Assembly: GCA_947479905.1 (NCBI GenBank)
Contig: CANKBJ010000017.1
Coordinates: forward strand, 1-37,173
Direction of reading: 5' to 3'
DNA from: Bradyrhizobiaceae bacterium
GTDB lineage: Bacteria; Pseudomonadota; Alphaproteobacteria; Rhizobiales; Xanthobacteraceae
Length of the DNA stretch: 37,173 nt
Under the pieces are notes generated by a model. That model was not told where the DNA came from. It saw only the letters and a program-made list of their open reading frames with translations, and searched no databases. The position numbers were made by a program, and so were the translations under genes. Every line of letters starts with the position of its first letter. The first letter of the stretch is position 1. This document shows, in pieces, positions 1 through 8,816 of the stretch.

Positions 1-21
1 AGCGACTTAAAGGTCTGACCG

Positions 22-1239
22 ATGGAAGAATTTTACCGCATCCGCCGCCTTCCGCCTTACGTGTTCGAGGAAGTGAACAAGGCCAAGGCCAAAGCCCGCG
101 CCGCGGGGGCAGACATCGTCGATCTCGGTATGGGCAACCCCGATTTGCCGGCGCCGCAGCACGTCCTCGACAAGCTCAAGGAGACCTTGGGCAAGCCGCG
201 CACCGATCGCTATTCGGCATCGCGCGGCATACCCGGCCTGCGCCGCGCCCAAGCCGCCTATTACGAGCGGCGCTTCGGTGTGAAGCTCAACCCGGACACG
301 CAGGTCATCGCCACTTTGGGCTCGAAGGAAGGCTTCGCCAATATGGCGCAGGCCATCACCGCGCCGGGCGACGTCGTCATTGTGCCCGACCCGAGCTATC
401 CGATTCACGCCTTCGGCTTCCTGATGGCGGGCGGCGTCATCCGCTCGGTGCCGTCGGACCCGACGCCGGATTTTTTTGCGCATGTCGAGCGAGCAATCAA
501 GCATTCAATCCCGAAGCCGATCGCCATCGTGGTCTGCTACCCGTCGAACCCGACCGCTTTCGTCGCCGATCTCGATTTCTACAAGGACCTCGTCGCCTTC
601 GCGAAAAGGCACGAGATCTTCATCCTGTCGGATCTGGCTTACGCCGAAGTCTATTTCGACGGCGTGGCGCCGCCCTCTGTGCTGCAAGTGCCGGGCGCGA
701 ACGACGTCACCGTCGAATTCACCTCGATGTCGAAGACATTCTCGATGGCCGGCTGGCGCATGGGTTTTGCCGTCGGCAATGAGCGGCTGATCGCGGCCTT
801 GGGCCGGGTGAAGTCCTATCTCGATTACGGCGCTTTCACGCCGGTACAGGTCGCGGCCGCCGCCGCGCTCAACGGTCCGGACGATTGCGTGCGCGAGATG
901 CGCAGCATCTATACGAAGCGCCGCGACGTCATGGTGGAAAGCTTTTCGCGCGCCGGATGGGACGTGCCGCCGCCGTCGGCGTCGATGTTCGCCTGGTCGC
1001 CGATCCCGGCGCCGTTCCAGGAAATGGGTTCGGTCGAATTCGCCAAGCTCCTGGTCGAGAAGGCCGAAGTGGCCGTCTCGCCCGGCACCGGCTTCGGCGA
1101 ACGGGGCGAGGGCTTTGTGCGTATCGCGCTGGTGGAGAATGAGCAGCGCATCCGCCAGGCCGCCCGCAATATCAAGAAGTTCCTGGAAACGGCGCCGCAG
1201 CAACTGCACAACGTCGTTCCGCTAGCGACCCGACGATAG
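22..1239 (+). CDS. PLP-dependent class I/II aminotransferase (AlaC/DapL-like)
   Basis: A 405-residue cytoplasmic fold-type I aminotransferase that would move an amino group between an amino acid and a 2-oxo acid using pyridoxal phosphate. Visible family marks are GNPD near residue 38, the DPSYP segment at 123-127, NPTA at 176-179, SDLAY at 203-207 and the PLP lysine K238 in SMSKTFSMAGWRMGF. This subgroup is often annotated as LL-diaminopimelate aminotransferase, but close relatives act as glutamate-pyruvate (alanine) aminotransferases, so the substrate is not settled by sequence alone. It lies 17 bases before homoserine dehydrogenase on the same strand, so co-transcription and a role in aspartate-family or alanine metabolism are likely. 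Family is certain, substrate is inferred. Confidence 0.9.
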   Translation: MEEFYRIRRLPPYVFEEVNKAKAKARAAGADIVDLGMGNPDLPAPQHVLDKLKETLGKPRTDRYSASRGIPGLRRAQAAYYERRFGVKLNPDTQVIATLGSKEGFANMAQAITAPGDVVIVPDPSYPIHAFGFLMAGGVIRSVPSDPTPDFFAHVERAIKHSIPKPIAIVVCYPSNPTAFVADLDFYKDLVAFAKRHEIFILSDLAYAEVYFDGVAPPSVLQVPGANDVTVEFTSMSKTFSMAGWRMGFAVGNERLIAALGRVKSYLDYGAFTPVQVAAAAALNGPDDCVREMRSIYTKRRDVMVESFSRAGWDVPPPSASMFAWSPIPAPFQEMGSVEFAKLLVEKAEVAVSPGTGFGERGEGFVRIALVENEQRIRQAARNIKKFLETAPQQLHNVVPLATRR

Positions 1240-1256
1240 ATCAGGCGACACATCAA

Positions 1257-2570
1257 ATGACGAAGCCCCTCCGAGTCGGTGTCGCCGGCCTAGGCACTGT
1301 CGGCGCCGCCTTGATCGCGCAGGTCGCGGCGCAGCGCGCGCAATTGACCGCGCGTTGCGGCCGCGGCATCGAGATCGTCGCGGTCTGCGCCCGTTCCAAG
1401 GCCAAGAACCGCGGCGTCGATCTCAAGAAGATGAAATGGTTTGCCGATCCCGTCGAACTGGCGGGCGACCCGGGCATCGACGTGTTCGTCGAGCTGATGG
1501 GCGGATCGGGCGACCCGGCGAAAACCGCCGTCGAATTCGCGCTCGCCTCCGGCAAATCGGTGGTCACCGCCAACAAGGCGTTGCTCGCCAAGCACGGCGT
1601 CAGACTGGCGCAGTTGGCCGAGAAGAGCGCCGTCTCGCTCAATTACGAAGCGGCCGTGGGCGCGGCGATCCCGATCGTCAAGACCTTGCGCGAAGGCCTC
1701 ACCGGCAATTCTATCGACCGCATCTACGGCATCCTCAATGGCACCTGCAATTACATCCTCACCAGGATGGAGCAGGAGAAACTGTCCTTCGTCGAATGCC
1801 TGAAGCAGGCGCAACAGCTTGGTTACGCCGAAGCCAATCCGGCCTTCGACATCGAGGGCCATGACACCGCGCAGAAACTGTCGCTGCTCGCCAGCCTCGC
1901 TTTCGGCACCAAGGTCGACCAGAGCGCGATCTATGTCGAAGGCATTTCCTCGATCGCAGCCGCCGATCTCGCCGCCGCCGACGAACTCGGCTATCGCGTG
2001 AAATTACTCGGCGTCGCGGTCAAGACGCCGCAGGGCATCGAGCAGCGCGTGCATCCGACGATGGTGCGCAAGGAGTCCTCGATCGCCCAGGTCATGGGCG
2101 TGACCAATGCGGTGACGATCGACGCCAAAGGCATCAATCCGATCACCCTGATCGGGCCGGGCGCCGGCGGCGCCGCCACCGCCTCGGCGGTATTGTCCGA
2201 TATCGCCGATGTCGCGCGCGGCCAGATGACGTCGCCGTTCGGCCGGCCGACTGCGAGCCTCACCACCGTGCGCAAGGCGCCGATGCAGCGTCACGAGGGC
2301 GGCTATTACATCCGGCTGATGGCGCGCGACAAGCCCGGCACCGCGGCCAGCATTGCGACAAGGCTGGCCGAGCAGGAGATTTCGCTGGAGTCGATCGTCC
2401 AGCGCCACCCTAAGGATGGTCCGAGCGCCGATACCGCCAAGGGTTCGGTGCCGGTCATTTTGGTTACCTATGCGACCAGCGAAGATGGCGTACGCAAAGC
2501 CCTTGCCGCTGTGGGCCGCGACAAGGTCATCTCTGGCCGGCCGCAGGTGATCCGGATAGAGAAGAACTAG
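1257..2570 (+). CDS. hom: Homoserine dehydrogenase
   Basis: A 437-residue cytoplasmic enzyme reducing aspartate semialdehyde to homoserine, the branch point to threonine and methionine. The N-terminal Rossmann fold carries GVAGLGTVGAAL at about residues 8-19, followed by the ANKALLA segment typical of the family, the catalytic domain with NGTCNYILTRM, and a C-terminal ACT domain at about 350-430 (YYIRLMARDKPG), which usually gives threonine feedback control. Length matches the monofunctional form with an ACT tail. It follows the aminotransferase by 17 bases and probably shares its transcript. The start is the first ATG after that gene's stop; a weak AGGCGA precedes it. Confidence 0.96.
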   Translation: MTKPLRVGVAGLGTVGAALIAQVAAQRAQLTARCGRGIEIVAVCARSKAKNRGVDLKKMKWFADPVELAGDPGIDVFVELMGGSGDPAKTAVEFALASGKSVVTANKALLAKHGVRLAQLAEKSAVSLNYEAAVGAAIPIVKTLREGLTGNSIDRIYGILNGTCNYILTRMEQEKLSFVECLKQAQQLGYAEANPAFDIEGHDTAQKLSLLASLAFGTKVDQSAIYVEGISSIAAADLAAADELGYRVKLLGVAVKTPQGIEQRVHPTMVRKESSIAQVMGVTNAVTIDAKGINPITLIGPGAGGAATASAVLSDIADVARGQMTSPFGRPTASLTTVRKAPMQRHEGGYYIRLMARDKPGTAASIATRLAEQEISLESIVQRHPKDGPSADTAKGSVPVILVTYATSEDGVRKALAAVGRDKVISGRPQVIRIEKN

Positions 2571-2627
2571 GCAACCGGCTTTAGCCGCCGATTTTTCAGC
2601 GATAGTATTTGTAAGAGGAACGCCACG

Positions 2628-3620
2628 ATGGCTTCGATCACTGTCCAGCCCGAACTGCTGCTGGAGCGCATTCTCACCCTCGAAATCGTGCGCGTCACCG
2701 AGCGCGCCGCAGTTTCGGCTGCGCGCCTGCGCGGACGCGGCCTGGACAAGGCCTCCGATCAGGCCGCGGTCGACGCCATGCGCCGCGAACTCAACAAGCT
2801 GCCAATCGACGGCACCGTGGTGATCGGCGAGGGCGAGATCGACGAAGCGCCGATGCTGTTCATTGGCGAAAAGGTCGGCAACCGAAATGGCCCGAAAGTC
2901 GACATCGCGGTCGACCCGCTCGAAGGCACGGTCCTTTGCGCCAAGAACATGCCGGGCTCGATCGCCACCATCGCCATGGCCGACGGCGGCACGCTGCTGC
3001 ATGCGCCGGACTGCTACATGGACAAGATCGCCATCGGCCCGGGCTATCCGAAGGGCACGGTCGATCTCGACGCCTCGACCGAGGACAACATCATCAGTCT
3101 AGCCAAGGCCAAGGGCGTCAAGCCGTCGGAAATCACCGCCATTCTGCTCGATCGTCCGCGCCATGCCGACAAGATCGCCGCCATCCGCAAACTGGGCGCC
3201 GCGGTCAGCCTGATCAGCGATGGCGACGTTGCCGGCGTCATTCACTGCGCCGAGCCGAAGACCGGCATCGATATTTATCTCGGCAGCGGCGGCGCGCCGG
3301 AAGGCGTTCTGTCGGCGGCGGCGCTTCGTTGCATCGGCGGTCAGATGCAGACGCGGCTGATCATCGACACCGAAGCGCTGCAAGAGCGCATCCGCAAGAT
3401 GGGTATCAAGGACGCGCGGAAGAGATACGAGATCGAGGACATGGTGAAGGGCGATTGCCTGTTCGCCGCCACCGGCGTCACCACCGGCGCGATGCTGCGC
3501 GGCGTCGTCTTCGGGAAGGACATGATCGAAACCGAGACCGTCGTCATGCGATCGGCGACCGGCACCGTGCGGCGCGTGATCGGCGAACACCGTCAGCTGG
3601 CGAAGTTTCATCTGGATTAA
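2628..3620 (+). CDS. glpX: Class II fructose-1,6-bisphosphatase
   Basis: A 330-residue cytoplasmic metal-dependent phosphatase of the GlpX family, which removes the 1-phosphate from fructose 1,6-bisphosphate in gluconeogenesis; relatives in autotrophs also act on sedoheptulose 1,7-bisphosphate in the Calvin cycle. Family marks are GEGEIDEAPML near residues 67-76 and the metal-binding DPLEGT at 96-101. An AGAGGAA ribosome site lies about ten bases before the ATG. The gap to hom is 57 bases, so it may belong to the same transcription unit. No Calvin-cycle genes are in the window, so gluconeogenesis is the safe call. Confidence 0.95.
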   Translation: MASITVQPELLLERILTLEIVRVTERAAVSAARLRGRGLDKASDQAAVDAMRRELNKLPIDGTVVIGEGEIDEAPMLFIGEKVGNRNGPKVDIAVDPLEGTVLCAKNMPGSIATIAMADGGTLLHAPDCYMDKIAIGPGYPKGTVDLDASTEDNIISLAKAKGVKPSEITAILLDRPRHADKIAAIRKLGAAVSLISDGDVAGVIHCAEPKTGIDIYLGSGGAPEGVLSAAALRCIGGQMQTRLIIDTEALQERIRKMGIKDARKRYEIEDMVKGDCLFAATGVTTGAMLRGVVFGKDMIETETVVMRSATGTVRRVIGEHRQLAKFHLD

Positions 3621-3624
3621 AAGT

Positions 3625-3753
3625 CTGTCGTCCCCGCGAAGGCGGGGACCCATAATCCCAAGATTTTGTTTTACGCGAGATAGCAAAGCAATTCCTGCTT
3701 TGCCCCAAGCCTCCGCCGCGGCGTATGGGTCCCCGTTTTCGCGGGGACGACAG
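3625..3753. repeat. MITE-like paired palindrome, copy 1
   Basis: A 129-bp intergenic element between glpX and recJ. Its two 30-base ends (3625-3654 and 3724-3753) are inverted repeats with 28 of 30 positions matching, each containing a GTCCCCG...CGGGGAC palindrome followed by CCATA. A central hairpin, GCAAAGCA with its complement TGCTTTGC around five bases, sits at 3683-3703. The two ends differ just inside the arms: ATCCCAAG after the left one, CGCCG after the right one. A second copy with the same build lies inverted at 22091-22215. There is no reading frame inside, so any movement would need a transposase from elsewhere. Confidence 0.85.
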
Positions 3754-3799
3754 TTTGGGATAACGTGCGCTCTGCTCGCAAATTCCCTATATTGGCCGC

Positions 3800-5620
3800 A
3801 TGGCGAACCTCACGGCCCTGCCGGCAGACCTGTCGAGCGAACGCTACTTCCTCGGCGTCGAGAAATCGGCGACCGGACGCGCCTGGCGCGACCGGCTGGA
3901 CGCGCGCGGCGTTGCGCGCGCCACCACCATCACGCAGCGTCTCGGCACGCCCGAACTGCTGGCGCGCGTGCTGGCCGGCCGCGGCGTGGAAGCCGACGAG
4001 GCCGAGGTCTATCTCGATCCGACCATCAAGAATTTGATGCCCGATCCGTCGGTGTTGACCGGCATGGCGGCTGCGAGCGCGCGGCTGGCCGATGCAGTCG
4101 TGCGCGGCGAAAAGGTCGCCATCTTCGGCGACTACGATGTCGATGGTGCGACCTCGGCGGCGCTGCTCACCCGCTATCTGCGGCAATGCGGTCCCGATCC
4201 GATCGTTCATATTCCCGACCGGATTTTCGAGGGCTACGGCCCGAATGTCGATGCGATCAAAAGCTTTGCCGAAAAAGATGTGACGCTGTTGGTCACCGTC
4301 GATTGCGGCACCACCAGCAATGCGACGCTGCTGGAAGCGGGCCCGCTCGGCATGGATGTGGTGATCCTCGATCACCATCAGGCCGACGTTGAGTTGCCGA
4401 AGGCGGTCGCGATCGTCAATCCGAACCGTGCCGACGATCTGTCGGGGCTCGGTTATCTTTGTGCCGCCGGCATCGTATTCATGACGTTGGTGGCGCTGAC
4501 CCGCGAATTGCGTGGCCGCAATTTTTTCACCGCCACGCGGCCGGCGCCCGATCTGTTGTCGATGCTGGATCTGGTCGCGCTCGGCACCGTCGCCGACGTC
4601 GTGCCGCTCAAGGGCCTCAACCGCGCCTTCGTCGCCAAGGGGCTGATCGCACTGCGCCGCCGCGAACAGATCGGCCTGACCGCGCTGATGGATGCGGCGC
4701 GCCTTTCCGGTCCGCCGGAAGCTTTTCATCTCGGCTTTCTTCTGGGGCCCCGCATCAATGCCGGCGGCCGCATCGGCCGCGCTGATCTCGGCGTGCGCCT
4801 GATGCTCGAGGAAGACCCGATCGAGGCCGGGCGTATCGCAGTTGAGCTTGATCGGCTCAACGGCGAGCGCCGTTTGATCGAAGTCGCGGCGGTGGCGCAG
4901 GCCGAGGCCGAAGCCATGGCCGCGCTGGGCATTGAGGAGACGGGCGCCATTGTCGTCACCGCGCAGGAGGGCTGGCATCCCGGCGTGGTCGGACTGGTGG
5001 CGGCGCGGCTGAAGGAGCGTTTCGGCCGTCCCGCGTTTGCCGTCGCGCTAGAGCCGGGCGGCACCGGGACCGGCTCGGGGCGCTCGATTCCTGGCGTCGA
5101 TCTCGGCCGCGCGGTGCGGCAGGCGGTGCATGACGGGCTGTTGATCAAAGGCGGCGGGCACGCCATGGCGGCCGGTGTCACTTTGCGAAAAGAAGGACTC
5201 GCGGCATTTCGCGCCTTTCTTGAAGTGACTTTGGCGGCCTCGGTCGAAGCTTCGCGGCGCGACAGCGCGCTGAAGGTGGATGGTGCGGTGAGCGCGGGCG
5301 GCGTCACGCCGGCCCTTTGTGAAATGCTGTCGAAGGCCGGGCCTTATGGCGCCGGCAATCCCGAGCCGGTGCTGGCATTGCCCGCGCATACGCTCGCTTA
5401 TGCCGATCCGGTCGGCGAGAATCACATCCGCGCGCGCTTCAAATCCGGCGACGGCAAATTCGTCAACGCCATTGCTTTCCGCGTCGCCGGTACCCCGCTA
5501 GGCCGAGCGCTCATCGACAATCGCGGACGGCAGATGCACGCCGCCGGTTATCTCACCGTCGATCGCTGGCAAGGTGAGGAGCGCGTGCAGATGCGGCTCA
5601 TCGATGTGGCGGTATCCTGA
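3800..5620 (+). CDS. recJ: Single-stranded-DNA-specific exonuclease RecJ
   Basis: A 606-residue DHH-family 5'-3' exonuclease acting on single-stranded DNA in recombination and mismatch or base-excision repair. The catalytic metal motifs are intact: DYDVDG at 111-116, VTVDCG ending near 170, DHH at 191-193, and the DHHA1-domain motif GGGHAMAAG near residue 450. A C-terminal OB-like part follows. Length is normal for RecJ of this group. It starts 47 bases after the MITE-like repeat, so it probably has its own promoter. The gene downstream is convergent. Confidence 0.96.
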   Translation: MANLTALPADLSSERYFLGVEKSATGRAWRDRLDARGVARATTITQRLGTPELLARVLAGRGVEADEAEVYLDPTIKNLMPDPSVLTGMAAASARLADAVVRGEKVAIFGDYDVDGATSAALLTRYLRQCGPDPIVHIPDRIFEGYGPNVDAIKSFAEKDVTLLVTVDCGTTSNATLLEAGPLGMDVVILDHHQADVELPKAVAIVNPNRADDLSGLGYLCAAGIVFMTLVALTRELRGRNFFTATRPAPDLLSMLDLVALGTVADVVPLKGLNRAFVAKGLIALRRREQIGLTALMDAARLSGPPEAFHLGFLLGPRINAGGRIGRADLGVRLMLEEDPIEAGRIAVELDRLNGERRLIEVAAVAQAEAEAMAALGIEETGAIVVTAQEGWHPGVVGLVAARLKERFGRPAFAVALEPGGTGTGSGRSIPGVDLGRAVRQAVHDGLLIKGGGHAMAAGVTLRKEGLAAFRAFLEVTLAASVEASRRDSALKVDGAVSAGGVTPALCEMLSKAGPYGAGNPEPVLALPAHTLAYADPVGENHIRARFKSGDGKFVNAIAFRVAGTPLGRALIDNRGRQMHAAGYLTVDRWQGEERVQMRLIDVAVS

Positions 5621-5743
5621 TCGCGCATTAACGCCGCGGAATTATCCTGCGCCAATCGAATGGCGGTCTGTTTTGCTCAGACGGCGGATTTCGAACAGGG
5701 GACTATGCTTGCGTCCAGCCCCTGACCTGGACATCTGTACCAA

Positions 5744-5779
5744 GCCCCGTCCAATGCACCCCCCTGCAACGGACGGGGC
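5744..5779. terminator. Possible bidirectional terminator hairpin
   Basis: A nine-base-pair perfect stem (GCCCCGTCC with GGACGGGGC) and an 18-base loop lie between the convergent recJ and the small gene at 5807-6139. No clear T-run follows on either side, so termination is only suggested by position. Confidence 0.35.
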
Positions 5780-5806
5780 GAGGTGCGAGCAATCTTTTGG
5801 GTGGCG

Positions 5807-6139
5807 TCAGCCGGCCGCGGTGCGCGTCGGGCGGTTCGCCGCCGGAACGATGCGGCGGGAAATCTTGCGCTCGACGACGATGGTGCGCGGCGCCGATGCG
5901 GAGCCGGTAAACACCACCGATTTGACCGCGTCGCGGCGCGGCGGCGCGAGCTTGGCCAGTTCGGCGCGAACCTGATCGCGCGGCAGACCCATCAGCGCGG
6001 CGGCGATATCGGCTTGTTCGTCGAGGTCGTCGGTGAGCCCCTGGGCGGCGGTGATGGCCTCGGCCAAAGTCGGCATTTCCTCGCGGACGCGGCGGGCGCC
6101 GTACTTGGTGTTCCAGGTATTTGTATTGTTTTTGCTCAT
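5807..6139 (-). CDS. Small hypothetical protein
   Basis: A 110-residue soluble protein that I do not recognise. The start was set at the internal ATG giving MSKNNTNTWNTKYGARR, because the frame upstream is composed unlike a protein start, and GAGAG lies about six bases before this ATG. The N-terminal part is polar, the middle (about 30-70) is predicted helical with acidic and alanine-rich runs (LTDDLDEQADIAAALMG), and the tail is rich in Arg, Pro and Ala. It shows no signal peptide, membrane segment or metal motif. It sits downstream of the HerA-like ATPase on the same strand, 111 bases from it, so common transcription is possible. It looks like a lineage-conserved protein, but that was not tested. 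Confidence 0.65.
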   Translation of the reverse strand: MSKNNTNTWNTKYGARRVREEMPTLAEAITAAQGLTDDLDEQADIAAALMGLPRDQVRAELAKLAPPRRDAVKSVVFTGSASAPRTIVVERKISRRIVPAANRPTRTAAG

Positions 6140-6250
6140 CTTTTCGCTCTCGGCAGACTCAATGCAAGGACCACTATGCCGTATATGGTGCGGTGCAGCA
6201 ATAAAAATAGTGCGTTGCGGCAAATGTTCCCCGCCTGCCGGTGAATGATG

Positions 6251-7837
6251 TCAGCGCCGCATCATGCCGCCCAGCGTCCCGCGCACGATGGCGCGGCCGA
6301 TGGTGCCGCCGGTTTTGCCGCCGAGCGACTTGCCGAGATCGGCGGCAATCTGACCGGCGACGCGGTTGGCGATCGAGCGCGTCACTTCGCGCGCGACCAG
6401 TTGCCCGGTCGACAGGCGGGTGCCACGTGGCGTCGAGGAGCCGAAAATTCCGCCGAGGAATCCGCCAATGCCGCCGAGAATGCCGCCGCCAGCCGATGCC
6501 GGCTGAGGCTGACCGGGCGCCGGCGCAGTGGCCGCAGTGGTCCCGTCCTTCAGCCTTTGCTGCAGGACCTCATAGGCGGACTCCGAATCGATTTGCTGTT
6601 CGTATTTGCCCTTCACCGGGCTCGCCTGAATGATCGCCTTGCGCTCTTCCGGCGTGATGACGCCAAGGCGGGCCGTGGGCGGGCAGATCATCGCCCGTTC
6701 GACCAGCGACGGTATGCCGTTGCCTTCCAGGAAAGAGACGAGCGCTTCGCCTTTGCCAAGTTCCATGATGATCTTGGCGGTATCGAGCTTGGGATTGGCG
6801 CGGAACGTCTCGGCCGCGGCCTTGACCGCCTTCTGGTCGCGCGGCGTGAAGGCGCGCAGTGCGTGCTGCACGCGATTGCCCATTTGCGCCAGGACCGTGT
6901 CCGGCACGTCGAGCGGATTCTGGGTGATGAAATAGACGCCGACGCCTTTTGAGCGGATCAGGCGCACGACCTGCTCGATCTTGTCGAGCAGGGGCTTGGG
7001 CGCGTCGTTGAACAGCAGATGCGCCTCGTCGAAGAAGAACACCAGTTTCGGCTTTTCCGGATCGCCCAGTTCCGGCATCTGCTCGAACAGCTCCGACAGC
7101 AGCCAAAGCAGAAACGTGCCGTAGAGCCTCGGATTTTCAATCAGCTTGTCGGCGGCGAGAATGTTGACGTAGCCGCGGCCCTCGCGGTCGGTGCGCATGA
7201 AATCCGACAACGCTAGCGCCGGCTCACTGAAGAACTTAGTGCCGCCTTGGTTTTCCAGCACCAGCAACTGACGTTGAATGGTGCCGACGCTGGCCTTCGA
7301 CACATTGCCATATTGCGTCGTCAACTCGGCGGCGTGGTCGGCGATCAGCGACAGCACCGCGCGCAAATCCTTGAGGTCGAGCAGGATCAGTCCCTGTTCG
7401 TCGGCGATGCGGAAGGCGATGTTCAGCACGCCTTCCTGCACGTCGTTGAGATCGAGCAGTCGGGACAAAAGCAACGGGCCCATTTCCGAAATGGTGGCGC
7501 GGATAGGATGGCCCTGGACGCCAAACAGATCCCACAGCATGGCGGGGAAGCGGTCAGGTTCGTAGTCGAAACCCATGTCCTTGGCGCGCTTGACCAGAAA
7601 ATCCTTGGGCTCGCCGGTGGCGGAAATGCCGGACAAGTCGCCCTTAACGTCGGCGGCAAAGACCGGGACACCGGCCCGCGAAAAGCCTTCCGCCAGAACC
7701 TGTAATGTGACGGTCTTGCCGGTGCCCGTGGCCCCGGAAATGAGACCATGCCGGTTGGCGAGCTTCAGCGTCAGGTACTCGGCCTTGTCGCCGCTTTTGC
7801 CGACAAATATCTTGCCGTCCTGTTCGACCGCGCTCAT
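6251..7837 (-). CDS. HerA/YjgR-type ATPase (DUF853)
   Basis: A 528-residue AAA+-like ATPase of the FtsK/HerA superfamily, YjgR branch. The Walker A motif GATGTGKT lies at residues 35-42, and a Walker B strand [12 protein letters not shown] lies near the middle. A Gly-rich segment near residue 480 ([17 protein letters not shown]) precedes an Arg-rich C-terminal helix region, as in this family. The start was moved inward from the longest frame to the ATG giving [14 protein letters not shown], which has GGGGTGA before it and matches the family beginning. The cellular role of the family is poorly defined; DNA or nucleic-acid translocation is only assumed from HerA. It lies 94 bases downstream of soxR on the same strand but is not an expected sulfur-oxidation gene. 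Confidence 0.9.
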   Translation of the reverse strand: MSAVEQDGKIFVGKSGDKAEYLTLKLANRHGLISGATGTGKTVTLQVLAEGFSRAGVPVFAADVKGDLSGISATGEPKDFLVKRAKDMGFDYEPDRFPAMLWDLFGVQGHPIRATISEMGPLLLSRLLDLNDVQEGVLNIAFRIADEQGLILLDLKDLRAVLSLIADHAAELTTQYGNVSKASVGTIQRQLLVLENQGGTKFFSEPALALSDFMRTDREGRGYVNILAADKLIENPRLYGTFLLWLLSELFEQMPELGDPEKPKLVFFFDEAHLLFNDAPKPLLDKIEQVVRLIRSKGVGVYFITQNPLDVPDTVLAQMGNRVQHALRAFTPRDQKAVKAAAETFRANPKLDTAKIIMELGKGEALVSFLEGNGIPSLVERAMICPPTARLGVITPEERKAIIQASPVKGKYEQQIDSESAYEVLQQRLKDGTTAATAPAPGQPQPASAGGGILGGIGGFLGGIFGSSTPRGTRLSTGQLVAREVTRSIANRVAGQIAADLGKSLGGKTGGTIGRAIVRGTLGGMMRR

Positions 7838-7931
7838 CGCATCACCCCGCTGCAACATCAAGTGTGTCCGGCAACATGCAATATTCGCCGCGCAACGGCA
7901 ATCGGCTGAGTCGTGAGGAAAGGGGCCGGCC

Positions 7932-8276
7932 CTAGCGCTTGCGCTGCTTGCGGCAGAAGACGTCATAGATCGCGCCGATGACGACACGGGCTTCGTCGCT
8001 GGCAAGATTGTAATAGATGGCTTTGCCGTCGCGCCGCGTCGACACCAGCCCATCGGCACGCAGCCGCGCCAGTTGCTGCGATACGGTCGGCTGGCGCAGC
8101 GAAAGAATTTCTTCCAGTTCGCTCACCGATTTCTCGCCTTCGGCGAGAATGCAAAGGATCATCAGCCGGCTTTCATGCGCCAGGGCTTTTAGAAAGTCGC
8201 TCGCACGCCTGGCGTTGCCGACCATGCGTTCGAGCTCTTGCGGACGCCCGCTGCTTTCAATCTGCTGCAAGTTCAT
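7932..8276 (-). CDS. soxR: SoxR, ArsR-family sulfide/persulfide-responsive repressor
   Basis: A 114-residue winged-helix regulator of the ArsR/SmtB family. It is not the iron-sulfur SoxR of oxidative stress. Recognition-helix region: [19 protein letters not shown] (about 60-78), wing: [11 protein letters not shown]. It carries exactly two cysteines, C42 ([10 protein letters not shown]) and C108 (YDVFCRKQ). These positions match the cysteine pair of BigR and SqrR, known to form a polysulfide or disulfide link that releases DNA. It lies 37 bases after soxS, likely in one leftward transcript, facing soxV. The most likely role is repression of the sox genes until reactive sulfur appears, acting at the four sites listed separately. 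Confidence 0.9.
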   Translation of the reverse strand: MNLQQIESSGRPQELERMVGNARRASDFLKALAHESRLMILCILAEGEKSVSELEEILSLRQPTVSQQLARLRADGLVSTRRDGKAIYYNLASDEARVVIGAIYDVFCRKQRKR

Positions 8277-8313
8277 CGGTCACCAACGGACGAATTGTTG
8301 TATTTTGCGATAA

Positions 8314-8700
8314 TCACGAACGGCCTTCGACGCCGGGGGATACTTCGAGTTTCTTGATCATTGCGCCGAGAAATCCCCAGAAATGCTCCTCACCCGGATA
8401 GCCGCGAATGCGGCCGATCTCGCGTCCCTTGTCGATCAAGACGAACAACGGCGTCAACCGTTCGTTCTGTATAAAGGCCAGGTCGGGCGGCCGCGCCCGG
8501 TCTGTATCGACGCGCCGCAATGGCGCGCGTTTGCCTTCGTCGGTTTTATCATAGACCGGCGCGATTTCGCGGTCGAAGACGGCGCACCAGACGCAACCGG
8601 CCTGTTCGAACATCACCAGCTCGGCGGCGCGCGCCGGATAAGACGTCAGCGTGATAAACATCACGCAAACGGCCGCAGTGTAAGAAAAATATTTCATCAT
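8314..8700 (-). CDS. soxS: SoxS, periplasmic thioredoxin-like protein
   Basis: A 128-residue exported thioredoxin-fold protein. The N-terminal signal peptide runs to about residue 26 (ends YPARAAE). The redox motif CVWC is at C36-C39 in FEQAGCVWC, and a cis-Pro loop (RLTPLFVLID) follows. In Paracoccus, SoxS reduces SoxY-linked thiols and keeps the Sox system active, receiving electrons from SoxV. Here it is divergent from soxV across a 116-base gap containing a candidate SoxR site, and is followed by soxR. No clear ribosome site is visible before either of the two adjacent ATG codons at its start. Confidence 0.88.
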   Translation of the reverse strand: MMKYFSYTAAVCVMFITLTSYPARAAELVMFEQAGCVWCAVFDREIAPVYDKTDEGKRAPLRRVDTDRARPPDLAFIQNERLTPLFVLIDKGREIGRIRGYPGEEHFWGFLGAMIKKLEVSPGVEGRS

Positions 8701-8774
8701 TTGTAAATATCTAGCAGGTTTGTTCTGTCGCTTATTCGGTGGATAAAACCAAGGCGGCTTGCTTCCGCATCTTA

Positions 8775-8796
8775 TATATCATTAATAACGAATATG
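8775..8796. promoter_or_regulatory. Candidate SoxR operator, soxS/soxV
   Basis: TATATCA-N8-GAATATG in the divergent soxS-soxV gap, 20 bases before the soxV start. The right half is identical to the soxY site, while the left half keeps only the outer ATAT. Spacing is the same eight bases as in the other three sites. Confidence 0.55.
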
Positions 8797-8816
8797 TCGA
8801 TGAAAGGTCGCCGACG

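Noticed and set aside
1-18. Possible last codons of an upstream gene ending in TGA at 16-18
   Set aside because: Five codons are too few to tell a coding end from chance.
3625-3753. The paired palindromes considered as a CRISPR remnant
   Set aside because: There are only two inverted arms with no regular spacers, and no cas genes are in the window.
6245-6952. Long plus-strand frames opposite the HerA-like ATPase, and similar long antisense frames over most genes
   Set aside because: They are antisense shadows of high-GC genes, with Arg/Ala/Asp-rich products and no recognisable motif.
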